The notes under the pieces are model-generated. The model was not told the DNA's origin and searched no databases. It was given only the letters and a program-made list of their open reading frames with translations. The translations under genes and the position numbers were made by a program. A stretch of DNA of 64,000 nucleotides from Mariannaea sp. PMI_226 (taxonomy: Eukaryota > Ascomycota > Sordariomycetes > Hypocreales > Nectriaceae): the NCBI GenBank assembly GCA_024336345.1, contig JANFOG010000004.1, positions 1,860,001 to 1,924,000 of the forward strand, read 5' to 3'. Each line of letters begins with the position of its first letter. Positions within the stretch are counted from its first letter, which is position 1. Of this stretch, positions 1 to 10,083 are shown one piece after another.

Positions 1-2480
1 ATTCGAGCGTGATTGTACCGGCATTGAGTAGATGTGAGTCGGCTAGAAAGCTGATACATATCTCGAAAGGAACGCCGTTGGAACTTGCACTTCAGGCAAG
101 GCTAAAACCTGTCTAGGTTAATCGTCTTGGTGTTGATAGCAGCCTGATCAATGCTCCATCCTTGGCCGTACACTTTGGTCCTCTTCGCTAGCCCGCCGGG
201 CCGAGTGGTGAACGCTTTCGGATACGGATGTTTCCATTGGCACGTCCTAGCCAAAGAATAGAGCTAGTATGTCCTGATTCTCAAGGGACAGTTTCAGATG
301 ATGGTACAATTGATGGGTGAGACGGGGAACGACCAGGGCGAGGAGCTGTCACTATTCTCACGCTATAGTGCAACCGTGGTCATCCAAACGGCTCCCTGCA
401 TTGACTTCGGAGTATGTTGCCATTTTCCCTTATATGCTGAAGCTGTGGAGCTTCAATCACACATCGCATGGGCCAGTGTCACCCAGAGGCCGTGTCGGAT
501 GTCCCTTTTGGAGAGATGCAGGCAGCCCACCTATGTTTGGAGCACGGTGACGAAAAACATTTTCATTCGAGAGTCGCCAATGGCGTCTCAGCTGACGTTC
601 TCAACAACTACACAACATGTCAAGCCTTCTAGTTTCGGATAAGACAAAACACACACGAAGGTATGCGGTAGTGTGTATTACACTTTCTGATCTCTGAGTC
701 CAATATCATCCTGTTATTCGGCAAAAGAAAAAAGCAGTGTCTGAAAAATAAACAGCAACTACTCATGATTCTTTGCTCTGTAGAAAACCTGAAGGGAGCA
801 ACGAATTCTGACAGCACGGTCTCGCGGCGTCGCGGCGAAACAAGAGGTGCGTCCATCAGTTGCACGTAAGTGACACCACCAGCACTAGCCACATTGATCT
901 CGGAGACCGTATAACGGTGAGACTCTCCAGGCATGGCGTCCGACATGAGTGCAGCACAACCGTTGGCAAGAGTGGGTTTCGCAAAGGAGCGTTGTGCGTG
1001 CAGACTCGGCCCGCTGGTCAAGACTAGACCCGCCTATGTCTGACTTCGAGGACTGACAGGGTTGGCTCAGAGGACAGTCTACCATAAGTGGGCTGCCTTA
1101 CAACCAGACAGCTGTCAAATCGCGTCTCCGCGAGAATTCTGTAATGCGTAGCGTCCGGTTCCGTGAAGCCTGTGCAACAAAGTGCAAGTGCAAGGAGGCG
1201 AAGCGGCCGGGAGTCTAGGGTTGAGGGAGACTGCTCAAAGGAGAGGGTTCGAGTTGGGATTGCAAGGTACACCTCTCCTTAAGATAATACAGACAAAAGC
1301 GCTGGTGGATCACCTCCATGTTGGTGTTGACCTATATCGACTGTCTGTTATGGAAGGGGATGAAGATGTAGATGTAGTATAACCAGGACCACTTCCACAA
1401 TCGAGATTATCAGGATAGTGTCGAAGCCCAGTCTTTCAACTGGAAGCGGTACGACTAATCAGGTCAGGAAACCCGAGTTGAAGATGAGGGTCGATTTAAG
1501 GGCGTACGAACAATGTCCGAGAGAGCGGGGAGCAACGGATACTGTTTATGATGTTGAAGAATAATCCTAGCTAGTCGGCATCGGATGCAAGAGGCGAGGC
1601 GACCTGCAGTTGTTAGTACAGTAGCGCCGCAACGTTGGCACGGTGGATAGCGATCTCTTCCAGCACCTCCCAAACGGGACATTGTCAATAATTGAGCAAG
1701 GTACATCATCATGGTAGCTGTGACCTAACTAACCGCCGGATGCAATGTAAAATAAGTTGATTTTTATGAGTTCGCTTCTTCTACTTCTTCGGATTATAGT
1801 CTATTTGTCAGATGTAATCAGAATACATGCCTTTATGAAGCACCTCTACCTGAATAGGGCTGAACAATGCACTTCATCATGTAAGCCGTGAGCTTGATTA
1901 GTGGGATAATATAAAGCAGCACAAATATTTTATTAGTAAAAGAGGAAGTCTATCTCCTTCTTGACTGTTTTTTTTTTACGGTTCTAAATGTATCCAAAAG
2001 ATAATTAGAGAGTAGTCTTGAGCAGTTACATCGACTCGATGGGTTACCCCCACTACCTAAGAAATAATGTAGCCTATAACCCCTTGAAACCAAATACTCA
2101 AGCCACAGCTCAGCACCAGCCACACCCACAAACGTCGCGGGTGGTCGGGGCCTAAGGCGCGAAAACAATTTGGTCCCCACAAACGTTGTTGAGGATCCTT
2201 GCGGGAGTCGCGTCGGGGATTTGTTTACACGCGGTTTGGCATTGCCACAACAACATTCGCTCTTTTAAGAAATCTGTTGATGGTCAGTGTAGTTCGACTG
2301 GCCCATCTCCTCCCCTCTCTTCTGTCGTCGCGATCCTGCGCGCAAATACCCCATCTTTCTCGACTGGGTTGTCCTACTCCCTTAGCTATCTTTTCTTGTC
2401 GCCCATTGCCGCCCTTGTGGCCTGTATCAAAAACACACACATCGGCCATTCGAGGCAGGACACTGTCCAAATTCGCCAAA
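1..2480. other. Left-end region without a supported gene; holds the TOP2 promoter and leader
   Basis: No reading frame here looks like a conserved protein. Short frames on both strands are interrupted by stops and have no splice signals that join them. One minus-strand stretch at about 780-1021 reads like coding sequence but could not be linked to a start or to other exons. From about 2150 onward the sequence is the promoter and pyrimidine-rich leader of the topoisomerase II gene. A T-tract lies at about 1967-1977. No tRNA-like box A/box B pair was seen. Confidence 0.6.
2156..2165 (+). promoter_or_regulatory. Candidate E2F/MBF-like site upstream of TOP2
   Basis: The ten bases GGCGCGAAAA are the reverse complement of TTTTCGCGCC, which matches the E2F/DP and fungal G1/S-type core TTTSGCGC. 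The site is about 325 bp before the chosen TOP2 start codon. Topoisomerase II transcription is cell-cycle regulated in yeasts and animals, so such a site is plausible here. A single short match in a GC-balanced genome can occur by chance, so this is only a candidate. Confidence 0.3.
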
Positions 2481-5400
2481 ATGGATTCTGATGCCTCAGA
2501 TTTCAGTTTTGGGGAAGAGTCTGACGGCTATGTCCCCGAGCCTGTAAGCACCCATGATCCTATTTTTCCTTGGCTTTCCGACATATTTTCTCCCCAATCC
2601 GAAGGCAACTATTTCCGATTCAATGGGGCGCAATTGGTCGCATTCCTTGCACAATAAGCGCGCTGCCTTTTCTGCCTGCGCACTCGTTTGCCGTACAGTG
2701 ATTCTATTGCTGTGCTCTTTGCATTCACCTACCAAAGCTACTTCAGTCATTTGAGCCGTGGAGCTGACCATGTCTGATCAGAAAACAAAGCCCAAGAAGG
2801 CTGCAGCCGCGGCGCGTCCCGCGGTCAAAAAGACTGTTCAAACTACTTTGAAGACAAAGCCCGTGGCGAAGAAGCGCCCCAAGCCCGAAAGCGACGATGA
2901 TGTTGATATGAGCGACGGCTCTGGCTTCTCAAATACTCCTCCAAACTCCAAGAAGCTGAAACAGGACCCTCCACCAAAAAAGACATCTGGAGTTCCTTTG
3001 GCGGAGCTCGAAAACGATAGCATGGTCATCGACAGTCCGCCCAAAGCAAGGTCCAAGAAGACCGCAACCGAAACATATCAGAAGTTGACACAGCTCGAGC
3101 ACATCATCAAGCGTCCTGACACCTATATCGGATCGGTCGAAAAGACAACCCAGCAGATGTGGGTCTTCAACAAGGAGACAACACTTATGGAGTTTCGCAA
3201 TGTGTCATTTGTTCCCGGTCTGTATAAGATCTTTGACGAAATTGTTGTCAACGCCGCCGACAACAAACAAAATGATAGCTCCATGAGCTACATGAAGATC
3301 ACGATCGACCGCTCCACCGGCGTGATCAGCGTGGAAAACAACGGTAAAGGTATCCCCGTTGAGATTCACCAAAAGGAGAAAATCTACATCCCAGAGCTTA
3401 TCTTTGGTCATCTGTTGGCCGGTTCCAACTTTGATGATACCGAAAAGAGAACCGTTGGTGGTCGAAACGGTTACGGAGCCAAGCTCTGTAACGTCTTCAG
3501 TACCGAATTCATTCTTGAGTGTCAAGACAAAAAAAATGGCAAACGTTACAAGCAAACCTGGACCGACAACATGCAAAAGATGCAGAAGGCTAAGATCACT
3601 TCGAACAAAACATCTGACTTCACCCGTGTCACATTCAAGCCCGACTATGAACGGTTCGGTATGCCAGAGGGTATTGACGATGACCTGGAGAGCTTGCTGT
3701 ATCGACGAGTCTATGACATGGCTGGCACTGTCAAAGGCATCAAGGTGTACCTTAATGGCGAGCAAATTAAGTGCAAGAACTTCCAGGCTTACTGCGACAT
3801 GTACGCCACTTCAATCGCCAAACAGAGGACCGAAGAAGGCGGCACAACCAACTCTTGCAGCGTTGATATGGACAAGAAGCTTGGTACTCGCTGGGAAGTC
3901 GGCTTCGCTGTCTCGGACGGCAATTTCCAACAAGTCTCCTTTGTCAACTCCATTGCCACAACTTCTGGAGGCACCCACGTCAACTACATTGCTGATCAGG
4001 TGACGGCTTACTTGCTCAAAACCCTCAACAAAAAGAAGAAGGGCCATACTTTGAAGCAAAACCATCTACGCAATCACATCTTCATATTTGTGAACTGCCT
4101 CGTGGAGAACCCTGCCTTTTCGTCTCAGACTAAAGAGCAGCTCACCACAAAATCAAGTCAATTCGGTGGCCAAAAATGTGTTCTCAGCGAGGATTTTTTG
4201 AAGAAGATTTCCAAGTCAGAGGCGATCGAGAACATCATGGACTTCGCCGAGCGTAAGGCTGACAAGCTTCTGGCCAAGAGTGATGGAAACAAGCGTTCTC
4301 GCGTCAGTAACTTCAAACTGGTCGAGGCCAACTTGGCAGGTACTCGACGAGGCCATGAGTGTACTCTGATCCTGACTGAGGGTGACTCCGCCAAGCCGTT
4401 GGCAATTGCAGGCCGAGCTGTGCTGGACCCCGACCGCATTGGTGTCTTCCCCCTTCGGGGTAAGCTGCTCAATGTGCGCGATGCATCCCTGGATCAAATC
4501 ACCAAGAATCAAGAAATTCAAAACCTCAAACAATTTCTTGGTCTTAAGCATAAGCAAGTATACACCGACACGAAGAATCTTCGTTATGGTCATTTGATGA
4601 TCATGGCCGATCAGGATCACGATGGTAGCCATATCAAGGGTCTTCTCATCAACTTTCTTCAAGTTCAATTCCCATCCCTGTTGCAAATCCCAGACTTCTT
4701 CCGAGAATTCATTACACCCATTGTCAAGATTTGGCAAGGCCCCAATCCGAAGAAACCCAAGAACCTCAAAACATTTTTCACTCAGCCAGAGTATGAGGCG
4801 TGGCAGGAGGCTCACAAGAATGAGCGGTCCAAATGGGAATCCAAGTACCTGAAGGGTCTGGGATCCAGTACTAGCGAGGATGCTCAGATATATTTCACGA
4901 ATCTTGATCAACATCTCAAGGAGTTCAAAGTCATGAAGACAGAAGAGGCAGAGCTCTTTGATCTCGCCTTCTCCAAGAAGAAGGCGGATGCTCGAAAGGA
5001 ATGGCTAGGAGGCTTTGTTCCTGGCACGTTCCTGGACCCTTCCATCAAGGAAATCTCGTACTCTGATTTCGTGAATAAAGAGCTGATTCTCTTCAGCATG
5101 GCTGACAACATGCGATCCATTCCCTCTGTTCTTGATGGCCTCAAACCCGGTCAGCGCAAGGTTATGTACGGCTGTTTCAAGAGAAATCTCATCAAAGATC
5201 AGAAGGTCTTTGAATTGGCCGGTTACATTTCCGCAAGAACGGCCTACCATCATGGCGATGCATCTCTGAATCAAACAATTATCGGCCTAGCCCAGACCTT
5301 TGTAGGATCCAACAATATGAACTGTCTTGAGCCGAGTGGATCTTTCGGTTCTCGAATTTCTGGTGGTTCTGATGCTGCTTCCCCTCGTTACATCTTCACC

Positions 5401-7863
5401 CGACTTTCTCCATTTGCACGGAAGATCTTCTCACAGTTGGACGAGCCCAACCTGCAGGCTCAGTATGACGATGACAGTGAGATTGAGCCGGTCGTTTACT
5501 CTCCGGTCGTTCCCATGATTCTCGTCAATGGTGCTGATGGTATCGGTACTGGATGGAGTACCTCGATTCCTAACTATCATCCTGTCGACATTATCAGGAA
5601 TCTGAAACGACGAATGGGTCGACTTGATGAGAATGATCCTGAAGAAAAACCATTTGAGACTATGACGCCCTGGTTTCGTGGGTGGACAGGCACACCAGAG
5701 CCTGCTGGACCTGATCGATACAAATTCAATGGTTTGGCCGAACGGGATGAGCAAAAGCCTAACGAGGTCATTGTCACGGAGCTGCCGATTCGAGTGTGGA
5801 CTGAAGACTTCAAAGCCAGACTGGAGAAGATCATTAGTGGTTCCGATGAACCTAGCTGGATCAAAGATTACAAAGAGTTCAACGACCATCAGACGGTTCA
5901 CTTTGAGATCACAGTTGAGGAGAAGTATATGCCCAAAGTTATGGAGGAAGGCATTTTAGAGCGTTTCAAACTGCTCAAGCAAGTGGCTACATCTAACCTC
6001 GTTGCCTTTGACACTCAGGGCAAAATCCGCAAGTATGAGAAGGTTGAGGAGATATTGGAGGAGTATTATGTGCATCGATTTCACATGTACACTCTACGAA
6101 AGGTTTGTGCTCAAGGCTACTGTTTGATATTCGAAATGAGAGTGCTTACTTGGATCATAGAAACACTGGCTCGCAGTCTATCACGCCGATTATCGCAAGC
6201 TACAGAATCAAGCTCGATTCGTCAAAGAAATCATCGACGGGAAACTGATCGTCGGTAAAAAGAAGAAGCAACTACTTGTTTCAGAGCTCCGGAAGCGCGA
6301 TTACGAGGCTTTCCCTCCAAAGGACAAAAAGAAGTCCAATACTGAAGATGATGACGAAGGCGCGAATGACGTTGAGGAACAAGATGATGATGAGGGGTCT
6401 GATGGAGTCAAAAACGCCCGCGATTTTGATTATCTCCTCTCAGTAAGTTGCATGCAAACCCTCAGGCTTTTGTGAGTTATCTTCGACACTAACACGATGA
6501 TCAGATGCCAATCTGGTCGCTTACTGCCGAGCGACTGCAAAAACTCAACGATGCCATTGACAGGAAGAAGCTTGAGCACGATGAGCTTCTTGCTTTGACC
6601 GAGAAGGATCTCTGGTGTCGTGATTTGGATGAGCTCGAGGCGGTTTGGGAGAACCAGCTCGCGCTTGATGCAGAGATCAAGACCAACATCCGACGACTGG
6701 GACGACGCGCCTCAAAGAAGATAGGAGCTGGACGCGGTCGCAAGGCGAAGGGCGCTGATGACGACTATGAACCCGAGACAAAGAGTCGTGGTAGACCCAA
6801 AGCTGCGGCCAAGGCTACCGCCAAGGCTTCTGTTCCCATCAAAGTAGAGACGAAGAGTGCCCAGAGGTTCGCTGAGATGTTTGGTGGGGCGAAACCCAAG
6901 ATCAAGGAAGAGAAGGACTCCGAGGTTATGGAGCTTTCGGATAACTTCTCGGACGATGATTTTGCTGCCTTGGGCAGAAGTAAGACTGCAGCGAAGGCGT
7001 CCGAACCGCAATCACAATCACAGTCGCAGTCACAGTCAGAGGAAGTAATGCCAGTTCGAGCTAAAAGAGCAGCTGCTTCCAAAGCAAGAACTGTGTTGGA
7101 TGAAGACTCGGAAAGCGATGATGACCAGATGCTTGGTGATGTCGGGGCCCTAGTCAAGGGCATTGGCAAGCCCGATGGCGAATCAACCAGTGGCAGACTT
7201 AGCTTGTATGCCATGAGTCGACCTGATTCGAGCCACGGAGCTGGCTCGAGCAGCCTTCCCAAACCCAAAGCGAAGTCGGCCAAGTCATTTGACTTTGACA
7301 GCCAGGACGACACCAACTACGAGATGCTGGCGAAGTCTTCTCCTCATAAGACGGCTACAAAGGGTGACCATATTGATGAGTTCCTATCTGACGATGACGA
7401 TGATCCAGTCAGTGCGGCTAAGCCTGCAGTGTCTAAGACCACCTCGCTCAGCTCAACCGTAGCCGGGCTCTCCACTGTAAAGAAGGGTCGAGGCCGTCCT
7501 ACTGGAGCAAAGAATAAGACAAAGGATGAGGCCAAGCCTAAGCCAGCAGTTAAGGCTTCGGTATTGGCGGCGGCAAAGAAGCCATCCAAGACGCTATCTA
7601 AGCAAACCACCCTATCACCGGCAGCCAAAGCCTACGCGGCGAGAAAAGCAGTGAAAAAGCCAATCGAGGACGATTCTGATGAAGACATGGAGGAGCCATC
7701 CTCGCCCCCTCCCCGAGCCGCTGCTAGAAGTCGACCGGGTCGGGCGGCAACGAGACGGCCAATCGTGATTGACGATGATGAAGACTCTTCAATGATGGAA
7801 CAACAAGATCAGGATGATGATGAGAGCGACGATCCCTTCGAGGTGGATGATGACGATGACTAG
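2481..7863 (+). CDS. TOP2: DNA topoisomerase II
   Basis: ATP-dependent type IIA topoisomerase that passes one duplex through a double-strand break to decatenate and relax chromosomes in the nucleus. Proposed exons are 2481-2543, 2782-6102, 6161-6442 and 6505-7863, all joined in phase 0, giving 1674 residues. The introns have GTAAGC, GTTTGT and GTAAGT donors; the third has an ACTAAC branch site. Visible landmarks: GHKL ATPase with RPDTYIGSVE near residue 132, EIVVNAADN near 174 and GRNGYGAKLCNVFS near 248; TOPRIM with LTEGDSAK near 554 and MADQDHDGSHIKG near 628; catalytic tyrosine in SPRYIFT at residue 891. The C-terminal 450 residues are a charged tail with AT-hook-like RGRP/GRGRP cores, a QS-repeat encoded at about 7009-7037 and an acidic end. 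The start MDSDASDFSF has an excellent context (A at -3, G at +4). An in-frame AUG also occurs upstream at 2280 (see findings). Identity is certain; the 238-nt first intron is inferred. Confidence 0.97.
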
Positions 7864-8581
7864 ATTCGCGAAACGATTGGGGTTGATTGAGGCCAGAGTG
7901 CTCAGGAGACTCGTATTTACTCATGACATTTCTAGACGATTGTTATTTTTTTTTTTTTCTGAGAGTTGTTTCTGTCTCTTTCTCTCTCTTTTTTTCAGGG
8001 AGGTTTAGCCTTGTACTCTGTATGCACACTCATCAAAGAGTCTGAGATCCTGGCAGCTTGGGGGTGTTGAGGAGATGAAGTCCGATGTGGCTATTTTGGG
8101 GTGTGTTTAGCGGCGTCGAAGGCAGTGGCTCTTTGCTTTAGGATTGGGCTTTATGATTTCATTTGATATCCAGACAATAATTTTGACAATGAGATTTTTC
8201 TTCTTTGTTCATACTGGTGTGCTAACATCCCGTGCTCTATTTTTTTTTTTTTTCGAATAACCCACTGCCTTGAATGAGGCCATCCCTTCAAACCGCCTGA
8301 GGATCATGGTTGGGGGGGTGGGAAATGAGGGTGAGGTTGAGGGGTGAGGGGCGACATGCTTATCGATTAGTTCGTGATCTTGCTAGCGCGGGGTTAAGCT
8401 AACGATTTGAAATACAGCAGTTCAAACCTATCGACTTGTTGTCAAATATCAAACTACCTACTCCTCCTCCTCCATATTACTATTTCTCATTCTCTTCCAG
8501 CAGAACTCGGCCCTGAAACTTGATAATTGCGTTGCCTGGTTACTTGCTTGTGTCGTCGCCCTCCACCTTACAAACCTCACA
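7864..8581. other. TOP2 3' region and TAP42 promoter
   Basis: A 718-bp spacer between two genes on the same strand. It contains T-rich runs at about 7946-7960 and 8239-8254, which suit fungal 3' end formation, G-rich sequence at about 8311-8350, and a CT-rich block (CTCCTCCTCCTCC) at about 8460-8473 that probably belongs to the TAP42 leader. No coding sequence is evident. Confidence 0.6.
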
Positions 8582-9640
8582 ATGTCATCCTCCGACGAAC
8601 CCCAGTCCATCAAGTCGCTCTTCCAGGCCGCCGAGGACAAACGTCACGCCCTCGACAACACCTTCGAAGCAACCTCACCCGTCTACCGCGATGACTTAGA
8701 GTCTGCCCTCGCTCTCTATGCCCGAGCCCGCGACCAACTCTCAGCTCTCGGCATCTTCTCGCCGAATGAGGGCGCCGAGGACATCGCCACCACCGACCTC
8801 CCCTACCTCCTCCTCGACTTCCACGTCGCAGAGCTCGTACAGAAGTCACCTAACCTGAGCCCCGATCAGCGCAAGGAGGTGCTAGCTTCCTCGCGCTCCG
8901 CCTACGAGCGTTTCCTCGCCCTCGTCGACGGGTACTCCCTCGTATCTGGCCCACATGCCCGCCTGCTCGAGCGCTATCGCGACGACCCAGTCCGCTTCGC
9001 CGTTGTGGCCGCTAGCGACCCTGCCGCGCGCCGGGATGGAAAGATTGCGAACTTCAGAGCCGAGAAGCAGCTCAAGGAGAAGCTAGAGACGCTACGCCGC
9101 AACCCGAGGTACCTTGAGCACGGTGACGAGGAGCTCGTCCGCGAGCTGCACCTCACGCACGTCACCTTCTCCGTACACCAGACCTTCCAGGCTCTCGACT
9201 CGCTGAACCGCGAAGTCGACATCCTTGCGCAAGCGCCCCAGCCCCTCGCTCCCTCAGCCGTCAGCGCGCCCTTACCCAGCGACGAGTCCTCCCGCCTCGA
9301 CCACCCGCTGCGCAGCCTATCCTCCTTCACCAGGACCGGCGGCCCGCTGCTCTCCGCAAAGGGCAAGCCGTTGCAGCCCTTCACGCTGGTCGGTTCGCGA
9401 GCTGACCTGGCACGCGGCGTGTTCCGCCCGGGCCACAACCTGCCCACCATGAGCATCGACGAGTACCTCGAGGAGGAGAAGCGCCAGGGCAACATCCTCA
9501 AGGGCGGCGTGGAAGAGAAGACGGTCGTGGACGAGGAGGACATGGACGCCGTGGATCGTGAGACTTACAAGGCGCGCGAGTGGGACAACTTCAAGGACGA
9601 CAACCGCCGAGGAGCAGGCAACACACTGAACCGAGGATAG
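8582..9640 (+). CDS. TAP42: TAP42/alpha4-type PP2A-associated regulator
   Basis: Single-exon protein of 352 residues, close to the usual TAP42 length of about 360. TAP42/alpha4 binds the catalytic subunits of PP2A-type phosphatases in the cytoplasm and connects them with TOR signalling. The N-terminal 220 residues are helical and match the TAP42 fold (SIKSLFQAAEDKRHAL, VYRDDLESALALYARARD, FRAEKQLKEKLETLRRNPR). A low-complexity linker around 225-270 follows. The C-terminus carries the family signature ETYKAREWDNFKDDNRRG near residues 327-344. The start is preceded by CTCACA and its own CT-rich leader; no upstream in-frame AUG was seen. The codon use is markedly GC3-rich compared with the neighbouring TOP2 gene, which usually indicates high expression. 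Recognition is by the conserved C-terminal motif. Confidence 0.93.
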   Translation: MSSSDEPQSIKSLFQAAEDKRHALDNTFEATSPVYRDDLESALALYARARDQLSALGIFSPNEGAEDIATTDLPYLLLDFHVAELVQKSPNLSPDQRKEVLASSRSAYERFLALVDGYSLVSGPHARLLERYRDDPVRFAVVAASDPAARRDGKIANFRAEKQLKEKLETLRRNPRYLEHGDEELVRELHLTHVTFSVHQTFQALDSLNREVDILAQAPQPLAPSAVSAPLPSDESSRLDHPLRSLSSFTRTGGPLLSAKGKPLQPFTLVGSRADLARGVFRPGHNLPTMSIDEYLEEEKRQGNILKGGVEEKTVVDEEDMDAVDRETYKAREWDNFKDDNRRGAGNTLNRG

Positions 9641-10083
9641 GAACGAAAAAGAGAGAGTGGAGGAGAGATAATATTAAAAAAAAAAAAGATACACGGTGAT
9701 GACGACAACAATAACGCACAATATAAAACAAGCGAAAGGTTAGGCGTAGTTCGTTTCGAAATACGGCAAAAGGCGTTTAATGGACATTTGGAGAGTAGCC
9801 TACGAGAACAAGCAAAAAGAGCAGCGGGATGACATCTTTCAAGGAGTGAACGGAGTAGGGAATGAAGATGAAAAAAATGGTTTGATACCCCCCAATTATA
9901 TTTTGGTTTTTTTCTTTCTCTTTACATCGTGACTATCAAGATCTCATTCGTTCGTATACACATGCCGCATTTTCTATCTCATTTTCCGGAATTTCTCACA
10001 CTTCCAAACCCCTATTTTTTTGTTATATGCATCTAACCAAAATTTCTTCGTGTCCGTGTAAAGTGACCAGTTTTATTTGTGCC
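9641..10083. other. Convergent 3' spacer between TAP42 and the BTB-like gene
   Basis: A 443-bp spacer between convergent genes. It has an A-tract at about 9676-9687 and AT-rich sequence at about 9870-9920 and 10010-10040, suitable for polyadenylation on both strands. No gene is seen. Confidence 0.6.

Noticed and set aside
1240..1275. GGTTCGAGTT resembling a tRNA T-arm
   Set aside because: No matching T-stem, no box A at the right distance and no acceptor stem.
1..2100. Transposon or RIP-mutated repeat at the left end
   Set aside because: Base composition is balanced, there is no TA-rich bias and no transposase, reverse transcriptase or terminal repeats were recognised.
3205..4914. Long minus-strand frames of 186 and 232 codons
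   Set aside because: They are antisense to the highly conserved TOP2 exon 2 and arise from its codon usage; no independent start context or domain.
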